Notes: generated by a model not told the origin, from the letters alone. A DNA stretch of 64,000 nucleotides from Microcoleus sp. FACHB-61 (GCA_014695295.1 JACJNY010000025.1:1-64000); one strand, 5' to 3'. Positions 1-9,833 are shown, numbered from the stretch's first letter. Numbers and translations are program-made.

Positions 1-727
1 GGTGCACAGTGGAAAGAAAAAAACGTGCCTCAAATTTTAAGACTAAGATGTGCGTATTTAAATAATGAGATTAAAATGAGTAGTTATGCTTAGTTAAAAA
101 GCGGGATGCTCCCGTTGATTGTTCCTACTCGCTCCTTAATTGTAGCCGAAGATTGACAGCGACTGAATTCGCCGTGCGATGCCCGATCGCGTAGCCGAAG
201 GATCGCTTCCCACGAGCGGGCTAAAGCGAGTGAGTTTCCAGCATCCGGTATTATTTCATATAAATAAATTAAGCTAAAATGAAGTGAGGCAGCAGGCGGG
301 CTGATGCGAAATCGGTTTTATACCCGATCGCTCTCGGGGCAATGTGGGCATAGGCGGGAAGTGCCCGCTATACATATAGAGGTGGGCCGTAAATCATAAC
401 CTGGTGCTACAGTAAATTTGCGTAAAAGTTTAGCGATTGTTTACCTAATTGTTGTAGTTTCAAGTGTTAAATCGATCGACTGTGTTTTGAGGAGCGCTCG
501 ATCGGTCAGAAATTTTACGAGTAATTGTTCCCAAAAAACTATTTATAACTTAATTGTTTATGGAATCTTTAATCATAATCAGGATATTATAAAGTTTTCG
601 TTAAACAAACGTGTGAAGCTCATAATTAATTTTTAATTTCTAATTTTTCAAAGCCCTAGGCCTTAAATCTGTAAATTCCCGCCAACTCTCACTGCCAAAT
701 CAGGGAGTTCAACCACATCAATCGAAA
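1..727. other. Non-coding region upstream of FHA-kinase
   Basis: No convincing gene is seen here. The open frames are short and start on TTG, with no recognisable domain. The stretch is AT-rich from about 380 on. A small hairpin, GCGGG and CCCGC around 354-367, and several CGATCG-rich segments are the only structure noted. The 90 bases before the kinase start presumably hold its promoter, but no clear -35/-10 pair is visible. Confidence 0.5.
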
Positions 728-1969
728 ATGCTGCTGACTCTTTTAGATCCAGAAAAACAAATCCCCCTGCAACAGTGGAGTTTCGAGAGCGAGTCCATTA
801 TTCGTATCGGCCGCTCTCCAGAAAATCACGTTGTGATCCCCAATGCTCTAGTGTCGCGGCAGCATCTGGAATTGCAAAGAGTTAATAGCGGGAGATCCAG
901 TCAGTGGTACTTAGTCAATTCCGGGACAAATGGCACTTTGGTTAACGGTATTCTCATGTCTCAGGGTTGGATATCCGACGGTGCCCTGATCCAGTTGGCG
1001 CGGGGTGGCCCAATTCTGCATTTCCAAGTTATTACTATTGAACTCGGCGGCAAAATTGAGGCGAACCCCAGCGTCAATCTCGTCGTCCCGAGGTGTACCC
1101 ACGCGGGAAACCCGCCGGGGAATTTATTCTGTATCCACTGCGGCGAACCGATTAAAGTCGATCGCACTGTCCGACACTACCAAGTTCTGCGAACTTTGGG
1201 CCAAGGCGGTATGGGGACAACGACTTTAGCTTGGGATCGAGACAAAGCAAAAGCTCAACAACCCGGAAGTTCCCCCGCAGCATCTCTGGTAGTCCTCAAG
1301 GAAATGAATGCTGATATGGCTCAAATCGCCAAAGCTCAAGAACTGTTTGAACGTGAAGCTAAAACTCTCAAGGCTCTGCACCATCCGGGAATTCCTCAGT
1401 TTTTTGACTTTTTTGTGGAAGGGGGCAAAAAATACTTGGTTATGGAAATGCTCCACGGCGAGGATTTAGAAAAACGCATCTACAACCGCGGGCCTGTTGC
1501 TCCCCAACAAGCAATAGAGTGGATGATCCAAACCTGTGAGGTTTTGGACTACATCCACTCTCAAAAACCCCCGATCGTCCACCGGGATATTAAACCTGCT
1601 AATTTGCTGGTGCGCCACCGGGACAATGGCATTACACTGCTGGATTTTGGCGCCGTTAAAGAAATCGGCACTCCTCCGGGCACTCGCATCGGCGTTGAAG
1701 GCTACACCGCACCAGAACAAGACCGGGGACAGCCTCTCCCTCAGTCGGATTTATATGCTATTGGGCCTACTTTGATTTTTTTGCTGACGGCCCAAAGCCC
1801 TCAAAACTTTTACGGGAAAATAGCTGGAGGTTACGGGTTTAAGCTCGAAAATATTCCGACGATCGCCCCGAAGCTGCGAGAAACCATTTTGCGAACCACC
1901 GCAGCTAAGCCTGGGGATCGCTTTCAAACTGCTCAACAATTAGCTCGAGCTTTAGCAGCTTCGCTTTAA
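728..1969 (+). CDS. FHA-domain serine/threonine protein kinase
   Basis: A 413-residue Hanks-type protein kinase with an N-terminal forkhead-associated domain that binds phosphothreonine peptides. The FHA part covers about residues 5-105, with the hallmarks IGRS (27-30), SRQH (43-46) and NGT (68-70). A short Cys cluster follows (C123, C135, C138), probably a small zinc knuckle. The kinase domain runs from about 150 to the end: glycine loop GQGGMG (158-163), ATP lysine K191, HRDIKPAN with catalytic D287, DFG at 306-308 and APE at 328-330. All catalytic residues are present, so the kinase should be active. No membrane segment is seen, so it is a soluble cytoplasmic kinase. Its substrates cannot be read from the sequence and no operon partner is close. 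The ATG at 728 fits the start of the FHA fold. Confidence 0.93.
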   Translation: MLLTLLDPEKQIPLQQWSFESESIIRIGRSPENHVVIPNALVSRQHLELQRVNSGRSSQWYLVNSGTNGTLVNGILMSQGWISDGALIQLARGGPILHFQVITIELGGKIEANPSVNLVVPRCTHAGNPPGNLFCIHCGEPIKVDRTVRHYQVLRTLGQGGMGTTTLAWDRDKAKAQQPGSSPAASLVVLKEMNADMAQIAKAQELFEREAKTLKALHHPGIPQFFDFFVEGGKKYLVMEMLHGEDLEKRIYNRGPVAPQQAIEWMIQTCEVLDYIHSQKPPIVHRDIKPANLLVRHRDNGITLLDFGAVKEIGTPPGTRIGVEGYTAPEQDRGQPLPQSDLYAIGPTLIFLLTAQSPQNFYGKIAGGYGFKLENIPTIAPKLRETILRTTAAKPGDRFQTAQQLARALAASL

Positions 1970-2060
1970 CAGAAGTCAGAAGTCAAAAGTCAAAAGTCAA
2001 AAGTCAAAAGCCAGAAGTCATTAGGAAGAGGGCAAAGGGAAGAGGGAAGAGGGAAGAAGC
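1970..2060. repeat. Heptamer tandem repeat and purine-rich tract
   Basis: Directly after the kinase stop lies a run of AAAAGTC units (about 1970-2017), then a purine tract built from GAAGAGG-like units. Such short tandemly repeated repetitive (STRR) sequences are typical of filamentous cyanobacterial intergenic DNA. No function is known. Confidence 0.8.
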
Positions 2061-2141
2061 TAGCAACGGGAATTTATGAAAGAAAATTTACCCGATCGCC
2101 TCGGAATTTCTCTGCGACACCCAAGTCCTCCGTCTCCTCTG

Positions 2142-2360
2142 TTATTCCTCGTCCCAAGCTTCTACAGCTATCAACTCGCTCACGGGGTCTTGCATAGAAA
2201 AATCAAACTCTAGCAATTGCTGTTTCCAGTACGGCCATTCGTCGCCGTAAAGCAGAGCAATTTTCCAAATGCTGTCTGTCGGCTTGATAATGTCAGACGC
2301 GACAAGAGAATGCACCTGACGCTGGAACTTAACCATCGGCTGTATAACCTGCTGGCTCAT
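2142..2360 (-). CDS. DUF4327-like small conserved protein
   Basis: A 72-residue acidic soluble protein. Its layout, with a short helix, then WKIALLYGDEWPYWKQQL and an acidic end EAWDEE, resembles from memory the cyanobacterial family DUF4327, whose members share an IYxLCxYIPAREWxxVExEL core. The match is by pattern only. The ATG at 2360 is preferred because AGAGG lies 4-5 bases upstream on the minus strand; an in-frame start at 2399 would add 13 residues. It stands alone, convergent with the FHA kinase. No function is known for the family. Confidence 0.6.
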   Translation of the reverse strand: MSQQVIQPMVKFQRQVHSLVASDIIKPTDSIWKIALLYGDEWPYWKQQLLEFDFSMQDPVSELIAVEAWDEE

Positions 2361-2997
2361 AATACCTCTTGAATTGTTTAAATCTTGTGTAATTACCACT
2401 TCCCAGCTCTCACTTTTTACCGCAGTTTCGCCAAGAACAGTCTCGCCAAGATACGTGTAGATTTTTGTCGGGAAGCTACATATTCAACTTGTATCTTAAC
2501 ACTGTTCGTTTTGACAAGGGGCTATAAGCAGGACTGAAGAGTCAAGACCGACTTCAAAGAATTAATCATCTTTAAATTGTCCCGCTATATGCTGTCGCTC
2601 GGCGGTGGGAGGTTTGCCGCCTCGATTGTTTGCACGCAAGTCGCAGATGCAAGGGCTGCGTTCGGCTTGTTTTTGACAAGGCAGAGGAAAGCGAGAAACT
2701 GCAACTACTGCTCGAACGCTTGCGAAAGCCTAATTTCCGATTTGGGGCAGCTCAACCGCACCTGTTCCACCTTTAACGCTCGGTTTGGTGTGAGAGTGAG
2801 GTCTGATCTGCATAAACTAATTATAACTCTACTGACGGCAAACGCGGTCAAAATTTGTTGGATACTGTTGATCGGAATCCCCGTCAGGTCGATCGAACAT
2901 TCTAGGCTGCCCCACGCGGCCCCGCAGGCAAGTTCCAAACCCATCGTCCGTCTTGATTCAGTAAATCTCAAATCTCAAATCTCAAATCTAAAATTGT
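2361..2997. other. Intergenic region upstream of pyrB
   Basis: About 640 bases without a credible gene. A 152-codon open frame from 2577 has no domain, a TTG start and runs into pyrB in another frame, so it is treated as chance. A heptamer repeat of AAATCTC units occupies about 2962-2995 and ends right at the pyrB start, leaving no Shine-Dalgarno sequence. Any pyrB promoter must lie before it; none is clear. Confidence 0.5.
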
Positions 2998-3978
2998 ATG
3001 ACTTGGACAAGGCGACACATTCTCACTCTGGCTGATTTTACCTCCGACGAATACGATACGGTGCTGCAAACTGCGGCCAGTTTTCGGGAGGTGCTCGGCC
3101 GCCGCACGAAGAAAGTGCCTGCCCTGCAGGGTCAAGTGGTCGCGAATTTGTTTTTTGAACCTTCTACCCGGACTCGCAATAGTTTTGAGTTAGCCGCGAA
3201 GCGGCTGTCGGCGGATACGCTAAATTTTACCCCGGGAAGTTCTTCTCTGACGAAGGGGGAGACTATTCTGGATACGGCTAAGACTTATCTGGCGATGGGA
3301 ACGGATTTGATGGTGATCCGCCACGAACAAGCAGGAGTTCCCAGCACGATTGCTTCGGAAATGGATCGCTTGGGTTCGAGAGTTAGCGTTCTTAATGCAG
3401 GAGACGGCCAGCACGAACACCCCTCACAAGGTTTGCTAGACTTATTTACTATTTGTACTCTGTTAGATACCGAACGTCCGCAGCTGGAACTTTTAGCGGG
3501 TAAAAAAATTGCTGTGGTGGGGGATATCTTGCATTCGCGGGTGGCTAGGTCTAATATTTGGAGTCTAACGGCTTCTGGGGCAGAGGTCCATTTAGCCGGG
3601 CCGCCGACTTTGCTGCCGCTGTTGTTTGCTGAGTGTGGCGATGGTAGGGAAGGCAAGTTATTTTTGCACTGGCATTTAGAACCTGCTTTAGCCGATGCTG
3701 ATTTTGTGATGACTTTGCGGCTGCAAAAGGAACGGATGAGCGAGCATTTGCTGCCGAGCTTACGAGAGTATCATTCTTTGTACGGGATTACGCGCGATCG
3801 GCTCAAACTCTGCAAGCCGGAAGTGAAGGTGTTGCACCCGGGCCCGGTTAACCGTGGCGTGGAAATTAGTTCGGATTTGATGGACGATGCCCAGTTTAGC
3901 CTGATTTCTCAGCAAGTTACCAGCGGCGTGGCGGTGCGGATGGCATTACTTTATCTAATCGGCGGCGGTAAAGTTTAG
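2998..3978 (+). CDS. pyrB: Aspartate carbamoyltransferase catalytic subunit
   Basis: Catalyses carbamoyl phosphate plus L-aspartate to N-carbamoyl-aspartate, the first committed step of pyrimidine synthesis, in the cytoplasm. The 326-residue length is close to the usual size. The carbamoyl-phosphate loop FFEPSTRTR (STRTR 56-60), the 80s-loop lysine in SLTKGE (K86), HPSQGLLD (141-144 onward) and the aspartate-side HPGPVNRG (280-287) are all present, so the enzyme should be functional. No regulatory pyrI is next to it, as usual in cyanobacteria. The start is the ATG at 2998, immediately after an STRR repeat. A perfect hairpin follows the gene at 4046-4076. Confidence 0.97.
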   Translation: MTWTRRHILTLADFTSDEYDTVLQTAASFREVLGRRTKKVPALQGQVVANLFFEPSTRTRNSFELAAKRLSADTLNFTPGSSSLTKGETILDTAKTYLAMGTDLMVIRHEQAGVPSTIASEMDRLGSRVSVLNAGDGQHEHPSQGLLDLFTICTLLDTERPQLELLAGKKIAVVGDILHSRVARSNIWSLTASGAEVHLAGPPTLLPLLFAECGDGREGKLFLHWHLEPALADADFVMTLRLQKERMSEHLLPSLREYHSLYGITRDRLKLCKPEVKVLHPGPVNRGVEISSDLMDDAQFSLISQQVTSGVAVRMALLYLIGGGKV

Positions 3979-4045
3979 GCTGTTAGTTGTTAGTCATGAA
4001 TTTCGGATATTCGATTATTTTCAGGATCGATCGCCTGTTTACAAT

Positions 4046-4076
4046 AATCGTTACCCAGTATGGCCGGGTAACGATT
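4046..4076. terminator. Bidirectional hairpin after pyrB
   Basis: AATCGTTACCC (4046-4056) pairs perfectly with GGGTAACGATT (4066-4076) across a 9-base loop, between the convergent genes pyrB and the SH3 protein. No long T-run follows, so it is either a weak terminator or an RNA 3'-end stabiliser. Confidence 0.55.
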
Positions 4077-4115
4077 AAAACTCTTTCTAGAAATGTAAAG
4101 TGCTCTAGTTAAGAG

Positions 4116-4514
4116 TTAGGAAAGCCAGGACGCAGATACCCAGCCGCCACCTTTGAGTTGTGCCCAACCGTTTTTGTAACGACCAGTCAATTTGATGTGG
4201 TCTCCATAATGTAACTTGCCGATTACATGAGAACAGCTATCGGGCCGTTTGCGGATATTCAGTCTGCCGCCATTCGTGACAACTTTGGCGTAGCTGTAAT
4301 TGGCGTGATGGCTTTTCTTGCCGCAGCGGGAGTAGCAAGCGGCCTGGGCTTCGCCACCGACACTCAGAACAGATAAAGCTACTGCCATACCTGCAACGCC
4401 TACCCATGCAGAATTAGGAATTTTCAAGCCCAGCTCGTCTAAGGACTTGACTTGGAGTTCGGACTCTGGAGATTCATAAGCAACAAAAGAGTGGCTCAAT
4501 GCTAGTGCTTCCAT
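4116..4514 (-). CDS. Exported bacterial SH3-domain protein
   Basis: 132 residues: a polar N-terminus, one hydrophobic segment (about 36-58, ending in GEAQA before an Ala/Cys, like a signal-peptidase site), then a C-terminal bacterial SH3 domain (about 78-132) with the typical LNIRKRP, GDHIKLTG and GGWVSASWL strands. SH3b domains bind peptidoglycan or other ligands, so the protein probably acts at the cell wall. The long N-terminal stretch before the hydrophobic core is unusual for a signal peptide, and membrane anchoring is possible. The start is supported by GAGGAAACT directly before the ATG. Confidence 0.75.
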   Translation of the reverse strand: MEALALSHSFVAYESPESELQVKSLDELGLKIPNSAWVGVAGMAVALSVLSVGGEAQAACYSRCGKKSHHANYSYAKVVTNGGRLNIRKRPDSCSHVIGKLHYGDHIKLTGRYKNGWAQLKGGGWVSASWLS

Positions 4515-5146
4515 AGTTTCCTCGTAATTGTTTTTAACATTTATTGGTGCAGACTCAGGTCGAAACCTCCATTAACAGCCCAAACTATTAACTTATGTTT
4601 CATATAAGGCACATGAGGGCGTTACGGTTTTGCTTTTGCGTAGTATCCGCCAATTTGCCTCAACCCTGCACAGGTATATCATGTCATCTAAGTAGCTTTC
4701 CGGAACAAAAAATAAATAAAGTTTACATCTGCTGGTCAAAATTTTGGCGACCCCGATAAGTAGGAGGGCCGAATTAAAGTTAACTGTGTCATTCAAAAGG
4801 GAAAAAAGTAATCGCTTGGGGTTTGAGATTTATTATACTGAGTTGCGAATGACACTACTTATTTGCGTGTGCTTATTTATTGAGTTGCTACAGCAATATC
4901 GGCAGTTAATTTTATCGAACAAGCATCCTGCTTGTCTTCAATCACGCTCTTAATTTGGTTCGAGCGAGTTATATTGTAGCCGATCGCACTGGTACAAAAG
5001 TTCGGGGTGATGGCGTCGGGTCCTCGCCCGTGCTACGAGATGGGTCTCAACATTAGCCACCCCGTTTCCCGGACAACGATGCAAGATCGATCGCGACTTG
5101 ATTTGTGTCAAGATCGATTAACTTCCCCACCACCACTTCTTTGGCA
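4515..5146. other. Intergenic region without recognised gene
   Basis: About 630 bases between the divergent SH3 and moaE genes. Two overlapping open frames of under 70 codons (4593-4796 minus, 4744-4953 plus) have no domain or ribosome site and are considered chance. No repeat or hairpin stands out. Confidence 0.45.
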
Positions 5147-5638
5147 ATGAACTCTAGCGCTGCACTTTCGATCGGCACAATTCCTCAACGCCATGAATCA
5201 GACAGCTTTGCCATTACCTTAGCGCCTTTGTCTGTAGAGGAAATATATGCTTTGGCAGATGACCCCGCGAACGGAGCCGTAGTAATGATGAGCGGTACAG
5301 TCCGCAACCAAACAGACGGTCAAGCTGTCGTTTCCCTAGAATATCAAGCCTACGAACCGATGGCAGTGCGAGTATTCCAGCAAATCGCTACTGAAATCCG
5401 CCGCCAGTGGCCCGATGTCAATCGGGTCGCCATTCACCACCGCGTCGGACACTTGCAGGTGGGGGAAATCAGCGTACTGGTGGCTGTTGGCTGTCCCCAC
5501 CGGGGGGAGGCCTTTGCAGCTTGCCAGTACGCGATAGATACGCTCAAACACAATGTACCGATTTGGAAAAAGGAACATTGGGCCGACGGTTCTAGCAGTT
5601 GGGTTAGTATTGGAGCGTGCGAAGTTGTCGGGCATTAG
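5147..5638 (+). CDS. moaE: Molybdopterin synthase catalytic subunit
   Basis: MoaE takes sulfur from thiocarboxylated MoaD and inserts it into cyclic pyranopterin monophosphate to make molybdopterin. The signatures are present: the N-terminal PLSVEEIYALADDP, GAVVMMSGTVRN, the YEPMA stretch, HHRVGHLQVGE, and the catalytic LKHNVPIWKKE with its lysines. From the ATG at 5147 the protein has 163 residues, near the normal size. An in-frame GTG at 5105 would add 14 residues unlike the family. Neither start has a clear ribosome site. moaD and other moa genes are not in this window. Confidence 0.9.
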   Translation: MNSSAALSIGTIPQRHESDSFAITLAPLSVEEIYALADDPANGAVVMMSGTVRNQTDGQAVVSLEYQAYEPMAVRVFQQIATEIRRQWPDVNRVAIHHRVGHLQVGEISVLVAVGCPHRGEAFAACQYAIDTLKHNVPIWKKEHWADGSSSWVSIGACEVVGH

Positions 5639-5739
5639 TCATGCAGTCATACAGTCATTGACTGTCTGATGACTGATGCCGATCGCAGTTTCCGCAGTGC
5701 GGGAACCGATCGCGGTATGCTACCGTCAAAAAGTGTGGA

Positions 5740-6423
5740 ATGTTCGATGAGCCAATTCCACCGATGAGCGACTTTATTTCCGTGTCCTGGTCTGCGGTTG
5801 TGGCGACCGTTCAAAGAGTGCAATTGCCAGCCGAAAAACTCTCTAATTATGACTTAGTGTTGCGCTGTCAGGAAGGAAATCGACCTGAGAACACTGCTTT
5901 TTCAGAACTGTTGAAGCGGTATCAGTCCCACGTAGACAGGGTTCTTTATCACTTGGCCCCTGACTGGCAAGACCGAGCAGACTTGGCTCAGGAAGTCTGG
6001 ATTCGAGTCTACCGCAATATTAACCGCTTGCAAGAGCCTGTTAAATTTCGGGGCTGGCTGAGCCGCATCGCCACTAATTTGTTTTACGATGAGTTGCGCA
6101 AGCGCAAGCGGGTGCGAACTCCGCTGTCGCTGGACGTGCCCCGTGCTCTGGAAGATGGGGAGGTTGATTGGGAAATTCCGGGCGACAGTCCGGGGCCTGA
6201 TGAAGATTTGACGACTAGAGAATTTTACGACCAGTTGCGATCGGCGATCGCAGATTTGCCGGAAGTATTCCGCACGACAATTGTTTTGAGAGAAATAGAA
6301 GGTTTAGCATATGAGGAAATAGCCGAAATGACCGGAGTTTCTCTGGGAACTGTCAAGTCGAGAATTGCTAGAGCTCGCCAAAGATTGCAGTTGGAATTGC
6401 AAAAATATCTCGACGGTAATTAG
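5740..6423 (+). CDS. ECF-type RNA polymerase sigma factor (SigG-like)
   Basis: A 227-residue group-4 sigma factor. Region 2 (about 45-125) contains AFSELLKRYQ, the DLAQEVWIRVYRN segment for core binding and -10 recognition, and KFRGWLSRIATNLFYDELRK. Region 4 (about 165-222) contains LPEVFRTTIVLREIEGLAYEEIA and a helix-turn-helix GVSLGTVKSRIARARQRL for the -35 element. The size and acidic linker resemble cyanobacterial SigG, but orthology is not proven. A membrane-bound partner follows in the same direction, a classical sigma/anti-sigma layout. ATG at 5740 is taken as start; the ATG at 5764 is also possible. Confidence 0.9.
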   Translation: MFDEPIPPMSDFISVSWSAVVATVQRVQLPAEKLSNYDLVLRCQEGNRPENTAFSELLKRYQSHVDRVLYHLAPDWQDRADLAQEVWIRVYRNINRLQEPVKFRGWLSRIATNLFYDELRKRKRVRTPLSLDVPRALEDGEVDWEIPGDSPGPDEDLTTREFYDQLRSAIADLPEVFRTTIVLREIEGLAYEEIAEMTGVSLGTVKSRIARARQRLQLELQKYLDGN

Positions 6424-6566
6424 CAACAGTGATTTCAGAGGCGGGTCAAGAAGGTTTGGTAAAGTTTGCTGTGACATCAAAACTTCTCTTTTAAAATATA
6501 AATAAGCAGTAAATCATCCTAATAGCGAGTGCGTGCTTCCACCAATTAGAGCAAGTAATGTGAAAT

Positions 6567-7154
6567 ATGAATTGTAACTTTGAATCCGATAAAAATCAGA
6601 ATCAGAAAGGTCTCCGGGATTCACTCGCTGAAACTCAAGCTAACAAAAATTATGCCCAGGGCAATGTAACTACTATGATGCGCGATCGCTTTGAATTGCT
6701 GAGTGCCTACCTCGACGGCGAAGTGACGGCTGCAGAACGCCGGCAAGTTGAGGACTGGCTGACAAATGACCCCACTACGAAACGTTTGTACTCGCGACTG
6801 CTGATGATGCAGCAGAGTTTTCAGGCAATGCCGGTGCCTGCTGCGGAACAATCTGCACAGGAGTTGGCGACGAAGGTTTTGCAGCGGGTGGAACGCAAGC
6901 CGAAACAAACTTGGATTTTGGGTGGAAGTGCGATCGCAGCTTTGTTGATTGCGGTGGTGTCTGGTGTCGGTGGCGATCGCCAATGGTTTGCTCCCCAGTT
7001 TGCTCGATCGCCCGTTCCTGCTGAATCTGACGGTTTGATTGTGGCTTTGAACGAGCCTCTGGTGGAGATTGTTAATCCCAACGATTTGATGCTTGGGGTA
7101 AATGCACCGATAATGGATATTCCCAAAGTTGGTGTAGCAACCCCTCAAAAGTAA
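6567..7154 (+). CDS. Putative membrane anti-sigma factor
   Basis: 195 residues, 140 bases downstream of the ECF sigma gene on the same strand. The N-terminal cytoplasmic part (about 38-100) begins RDRFELLSAYLDGE and continues AAERRQVEDWL, the pattern of anti-sigma domains that grip ECF factors. One transmembrane helix lies at about 115-136, followed by an outer domain of about 60 residues. The HxxxCxxC zinc motif of ZAS proteins is absent, so it would be a zinc-free type. Role as antagonist of the neighbouring sigma is inferred from position and architecture. A terminator follows. The ATG at 6567 lacks a clear ribosome site; the internal ATGs at 6675 and 6678 are alternatives. Confidence 0.75.
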   Translation: MNCNFESDKNQNQKGLRDSLAETQANKNYAQGNVTTMMRDRFELLSAYLDGEVTAAERRQVEDWLTNDPTTKRLYSRLLMMQQSFQAMPVPAAEQSAQELATKVLQRVERKPKQTWILGGSAIAALLIAVVSGVGGDRQWFAPQFARSPVPAESDGLIVALNEPLVEIVNPNDLMLGVNAPIMDIPKVGVATPQK

Positions 7155-7203
7155 TTGTCAAAGGCGCAGCAGGATTTCTGTTTTGAGCATAACTGAAGTC
7201 GCT

Positions 7204-7229
7204 AAGCTCCCTAAAAAAGGGGGCTTTTT
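7204..7229 (+). terminator. Rho-independent terminator of sigma/anti-sigma unit
   Basis: AAGCTCCC (7204-7211) pairs with GGGGGCTT (7219-7226) with one G-T pair over an A-rich 7-base loop, followed by a T-run. It sits 50 bases after the anti-sigma stop. Confidence 0.8.
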
Positions 7230-7340
7230 GCTGTTTTTCCCAGTTTTTTAAGGTGGATATATCCTTGGACACTTTCCCGGCTTTGAATAACGAATTGTGG
7301 GGCGATCGCATCTTAATATCGGAGTAGGTAGCTAGTGGAA

Positions 7341-9833
7341 TTAGAACGCGCGATCGCACTTGTCACCGATTTTTTGGAGATTTGCGATCGGCAACAGCAA
7401 TGTCTCCTCAATTTCCTGCCGCACAGCAGGAGATACATTACAACCGCTATTGAGGCAATCTACCAGCAATTTATTAGCATCATAATACTTCCTCAGTAAT
7501 GACTTCTGCTGTTCGCTGAAGATCCAATTGCGACCTATATTGCGATACTTAATCATCACATTTATTAATTGCTGAGTCCAATCTTGACCTTTAGCATTCC
7601 ACCACTCCCGCTCGCTTCTCCACCACTCCTGTATTCTGTTTGTATATGCTGAAGCATATAGTTGGTCTCTGAGTTGTTGCAGAGATTGCTTCAATTCTGG
7701 TTCCAGATTTAAATTGAGAGTAAAGGCGAGGATAGAGAGAAGATTGCGACCTGATGCTGCAGCATAAAGATAGGGAATATTAAGGTCAATTGCATAGACC
7801 ATTGCAACGTCAAGAACAATATCAGTAGCCAAGTCAGAGTGGCGTTCAGTAGCCAAGCCCGAGTCACGTTCATGGTCATAATAAGAAGTAAAGTCCAAGA
7901 AAAAAAGTTCAAGGGGTGGTTTAAAGGTATGGTCAATGGCATAACCAAGAATACGGATCAAACTTAGGTCAAAATTCAAGTCCGAACGAGGGTTACTAAC
8001 GCGCTCTACCTCTCGACCCAGATAAAAAGCGCGGATAGCTGATGGTTTATAGGGAGCCTTAATGGAAAAAGATTTATTTCTTATCCACATTAGGAACTGC
8101 TGCAACTGCTCATCATCAGCGACCAGCCCATCAACTTGCTGTTTCATTGACAGTAACAAGTCATCAGCTTTTTGCAACATCCCAACTGCTAAGAACAAGA
8201 CTTCTCGCCAACGCTTCTCTGTCAGGTGGATTACCAGTTTTTCCAAAGCTTGTGGAGCGGAATTGGTAACAATTTCTCTAGCAGTGAAATACTCTTGAAA
8301 TGTTAGATGAGAAAACGAATAAATCCCTCTTGCCCTCTCCACTAATAAGCCATGTTGTGCCTCGATCGCCTTCAGCACAACCTCACTATGGCTCTCCAAC
8401 TGAACGGGGTCAGTTGTGCCATCGGGCAAGTTAGCTAGATAGTCGGCAATCAATTGCTGAACTGTGTTTTTTTCAAAAAAGTAATCGCCCCGAGCAAAAG
8501 TAATAGCTGCTACAAAAGCAAGTAAATGTTTCTTGCGGCACAAATTCAAATTTCGATAAACTTCATCCCGTTGAATGCCTCTAGTTTCATCCCATTTTCT
8601 GAGCATAATTTCCAGTCCTTCTTCATACAACTTGGCTCTGTTGGATGGGAAATCTGCTTTGGCTTGGAATACTAAGCAAGTCAGATTCAACAAGATAGGC
8701 GTTACTGCCAGTTCTCGGATTTGCTGATTTTTATTCATCTTTAGCTGCTCTACAAATTGAGATGCTAAAGCTTTCCCTGCCTCCATATTCTGGGAAAATG
8801 CCACAAACCAATTGCGAGCAAAGGCAGCGATTTGCTTGTTATTAAAATCTGCTACCTCAACACAGGTAAAGGCTTCGTCGTGAAATCTGTACTTAGAAGC
8901 GGCAATTCGACAGGTAATAATAAACTGATTGTTGTAATACTTTTGGACAAACTGACGAATCTGTCTGAGGACTGCATCGCTATCTGATTCTGGCACTTCA
9001 TCTAAGCCGTCCAGCAAAATCAGCCCTCTGCCTTGACTGAGTACAGATTCAGTTTGCGATTGCGCCTCAACTCCGCAACTGGCAAATTCGTCGCTGATAT
9101 ATTCTAATAAGTCAAGATTAGCGATTTCAGCAAAGGTTTTCAGAGAGATAAAAATCGGTATTTTGTTTGCTTCAAATTCAGAGCGATCGCACTGAATGGC
9201 GATGTGTTTCAAAAAAGTAGTTTTACCTGAACCAGGTTTGCCGAGTACCATTAGTTTAGAGTGAGATTTCACCGCATCGAATCCTGGTACTCGTTTCTGA
9301 TGCACTTTGCCTAATCCCAAGCGGTTAAAATTATCCGCGTCGGGGTTGAAGTCTCTCAGTAAATCGCTAATTTCTCCCGGCTGCCAACTGGTAATTTCCT
9401 CCAAAATGTTGACTTCAACGTAGAGGTTGCTGAGATCGACGGGCTGTGCAATATCCAACATTTGCATTTTGCTGTAAAGCTGTTGGATTTTGCTGTGGCA
9501 TTTTTGTCGTATGTCTTGCACTACCGAATCAATAGGCTGTTGGCAAAAATCTCTTGGAGGACGATCGACAATTTCTTCCCAATTCAATTGCAAAACCGTG
9601 CAGAAAGCCCTGAAAGCATTGGCTTTAATTGGTTCTGTTCCTCGTAAAAAACGCCTCCAAGTTGGCAGCGAGAGGCCATCGGCATAGGGCCCGGCCTCAG
9701 TCCAAGTTCGATCGGGTTCTAATTTTTGACTAGCTTCTACTAGCCATCTGGGGTCTTCTATAGTCGAGCCCCTTTCTCTTCTAGCTTGCTTAATTTTTAC
9801 TAATCCCTCCTCAGAGGCTTTGAGGGTAGTCAT
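7341..9833 (-). CDS. NACHT-domain NTPase with N-terminal HTH-like region
   Basis: An 830-residue STAND-type NTPase. The N-terminus (about 50-90) has an XRE-like helical pattern, LSLPTWRRFLRGTEPI then FCTVLQLNWEEIVD, common in cyanobacterial NACHT proteins. The NACHT core starts near 190: Walker A GKPGSGKTT (198-206), Walker B LILLDGLDEV (271-280) and a sensor-1-like ITCR. The winged-helix and helical arm follow (YSFSHLTFQEYFTARE around residue 510). The C-terminal 300 residues are helical with no effector domain I recognise. Related bacterial NACHT proteins can be antiphage sensors; that role here is inference. Start ATG 9833. It stands alone; divergent from the decayed regulator locus. HIP1 sites inside it suggest long residence in this genome. 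Confidence 0.88.
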   Translation of the reverse strand: MTTLKASEEGLVKIKQARRERGSTIEDPRWLVEASQKLEPDRTWTEAGPYADGLSLPTWRRFLRGTEPIKANAFRAFCTVLQLNWEEIVDRPPRDFCQQPIDSVVQDIRQKCHSKIQQLYSKMQMLDIAQPVDLSNLYVEVNILEEITSWQPGEISDLLRDFNPDADNFNRLGLGKVHQKRVPGFDAVKSHSKLMVLGKPGSGKTTFLKHIAIQCDRSEFEANKIPIFISLKTFAEIANLDLLEYISDEFASCGVEAQSQTESVLSQGRGLILLDGLDEVPESDSDAVLRQIRQFVQKYYNNQFIITCRIAASKYRFHDEAFTCVEVADFNNKQIAAFARNWFVAFSQNMEAGKALASQFVEQLKMNKNQQIRELAVTPILLNLTCLVFQAKADFPSNRAKLYEEGLEIMLRKWDETRGIQRDEVYRNLNLCRKKHLLAFVAAITFARGDYFFEKNTVQQLIADYLANLPDGTTDPVQLESHSEVVLKAIEAQHGLLVERARGIYSFSHLTFQEYFTAREIVTNSAPQALEKLVIHLTEKRWREVLFLAVGMLQKADDLLLSMKQQVDGLVADDEQLQQFLMWIRNKSFSIKAPYKPSAIRAFYLGREVERVSNPRSDLNFDLSLIRILGYAIDHTFKPPLELFFLDFTSYYDHERDSGLATERHSDLATDIVLDVAMVYAIDLNIPYLYAAASGRNLLSILAFTLNLNLEPELKQSLQQLRDQLYASAYTNRIQEWWRSEREWWNAKGQDWTQQLINVMIKYRNIGRNWIFSEQQKSLLRKYYDANKLLVDCLNSGCNVSPAVRQEIEETLLLPIANLQKIGDKCDRAF

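Noticed and set aside
418-636. 72-codon open frame in the first kilobase
   Set aside because: AT-rich, TTG start and no similarity pattern; looks like chance.
2577-3035. 152-codon open frame before pyrB
   Set aside because: TTG start, no domain, no ribosome site, and the frame overlaps the pyrB start in another frame.
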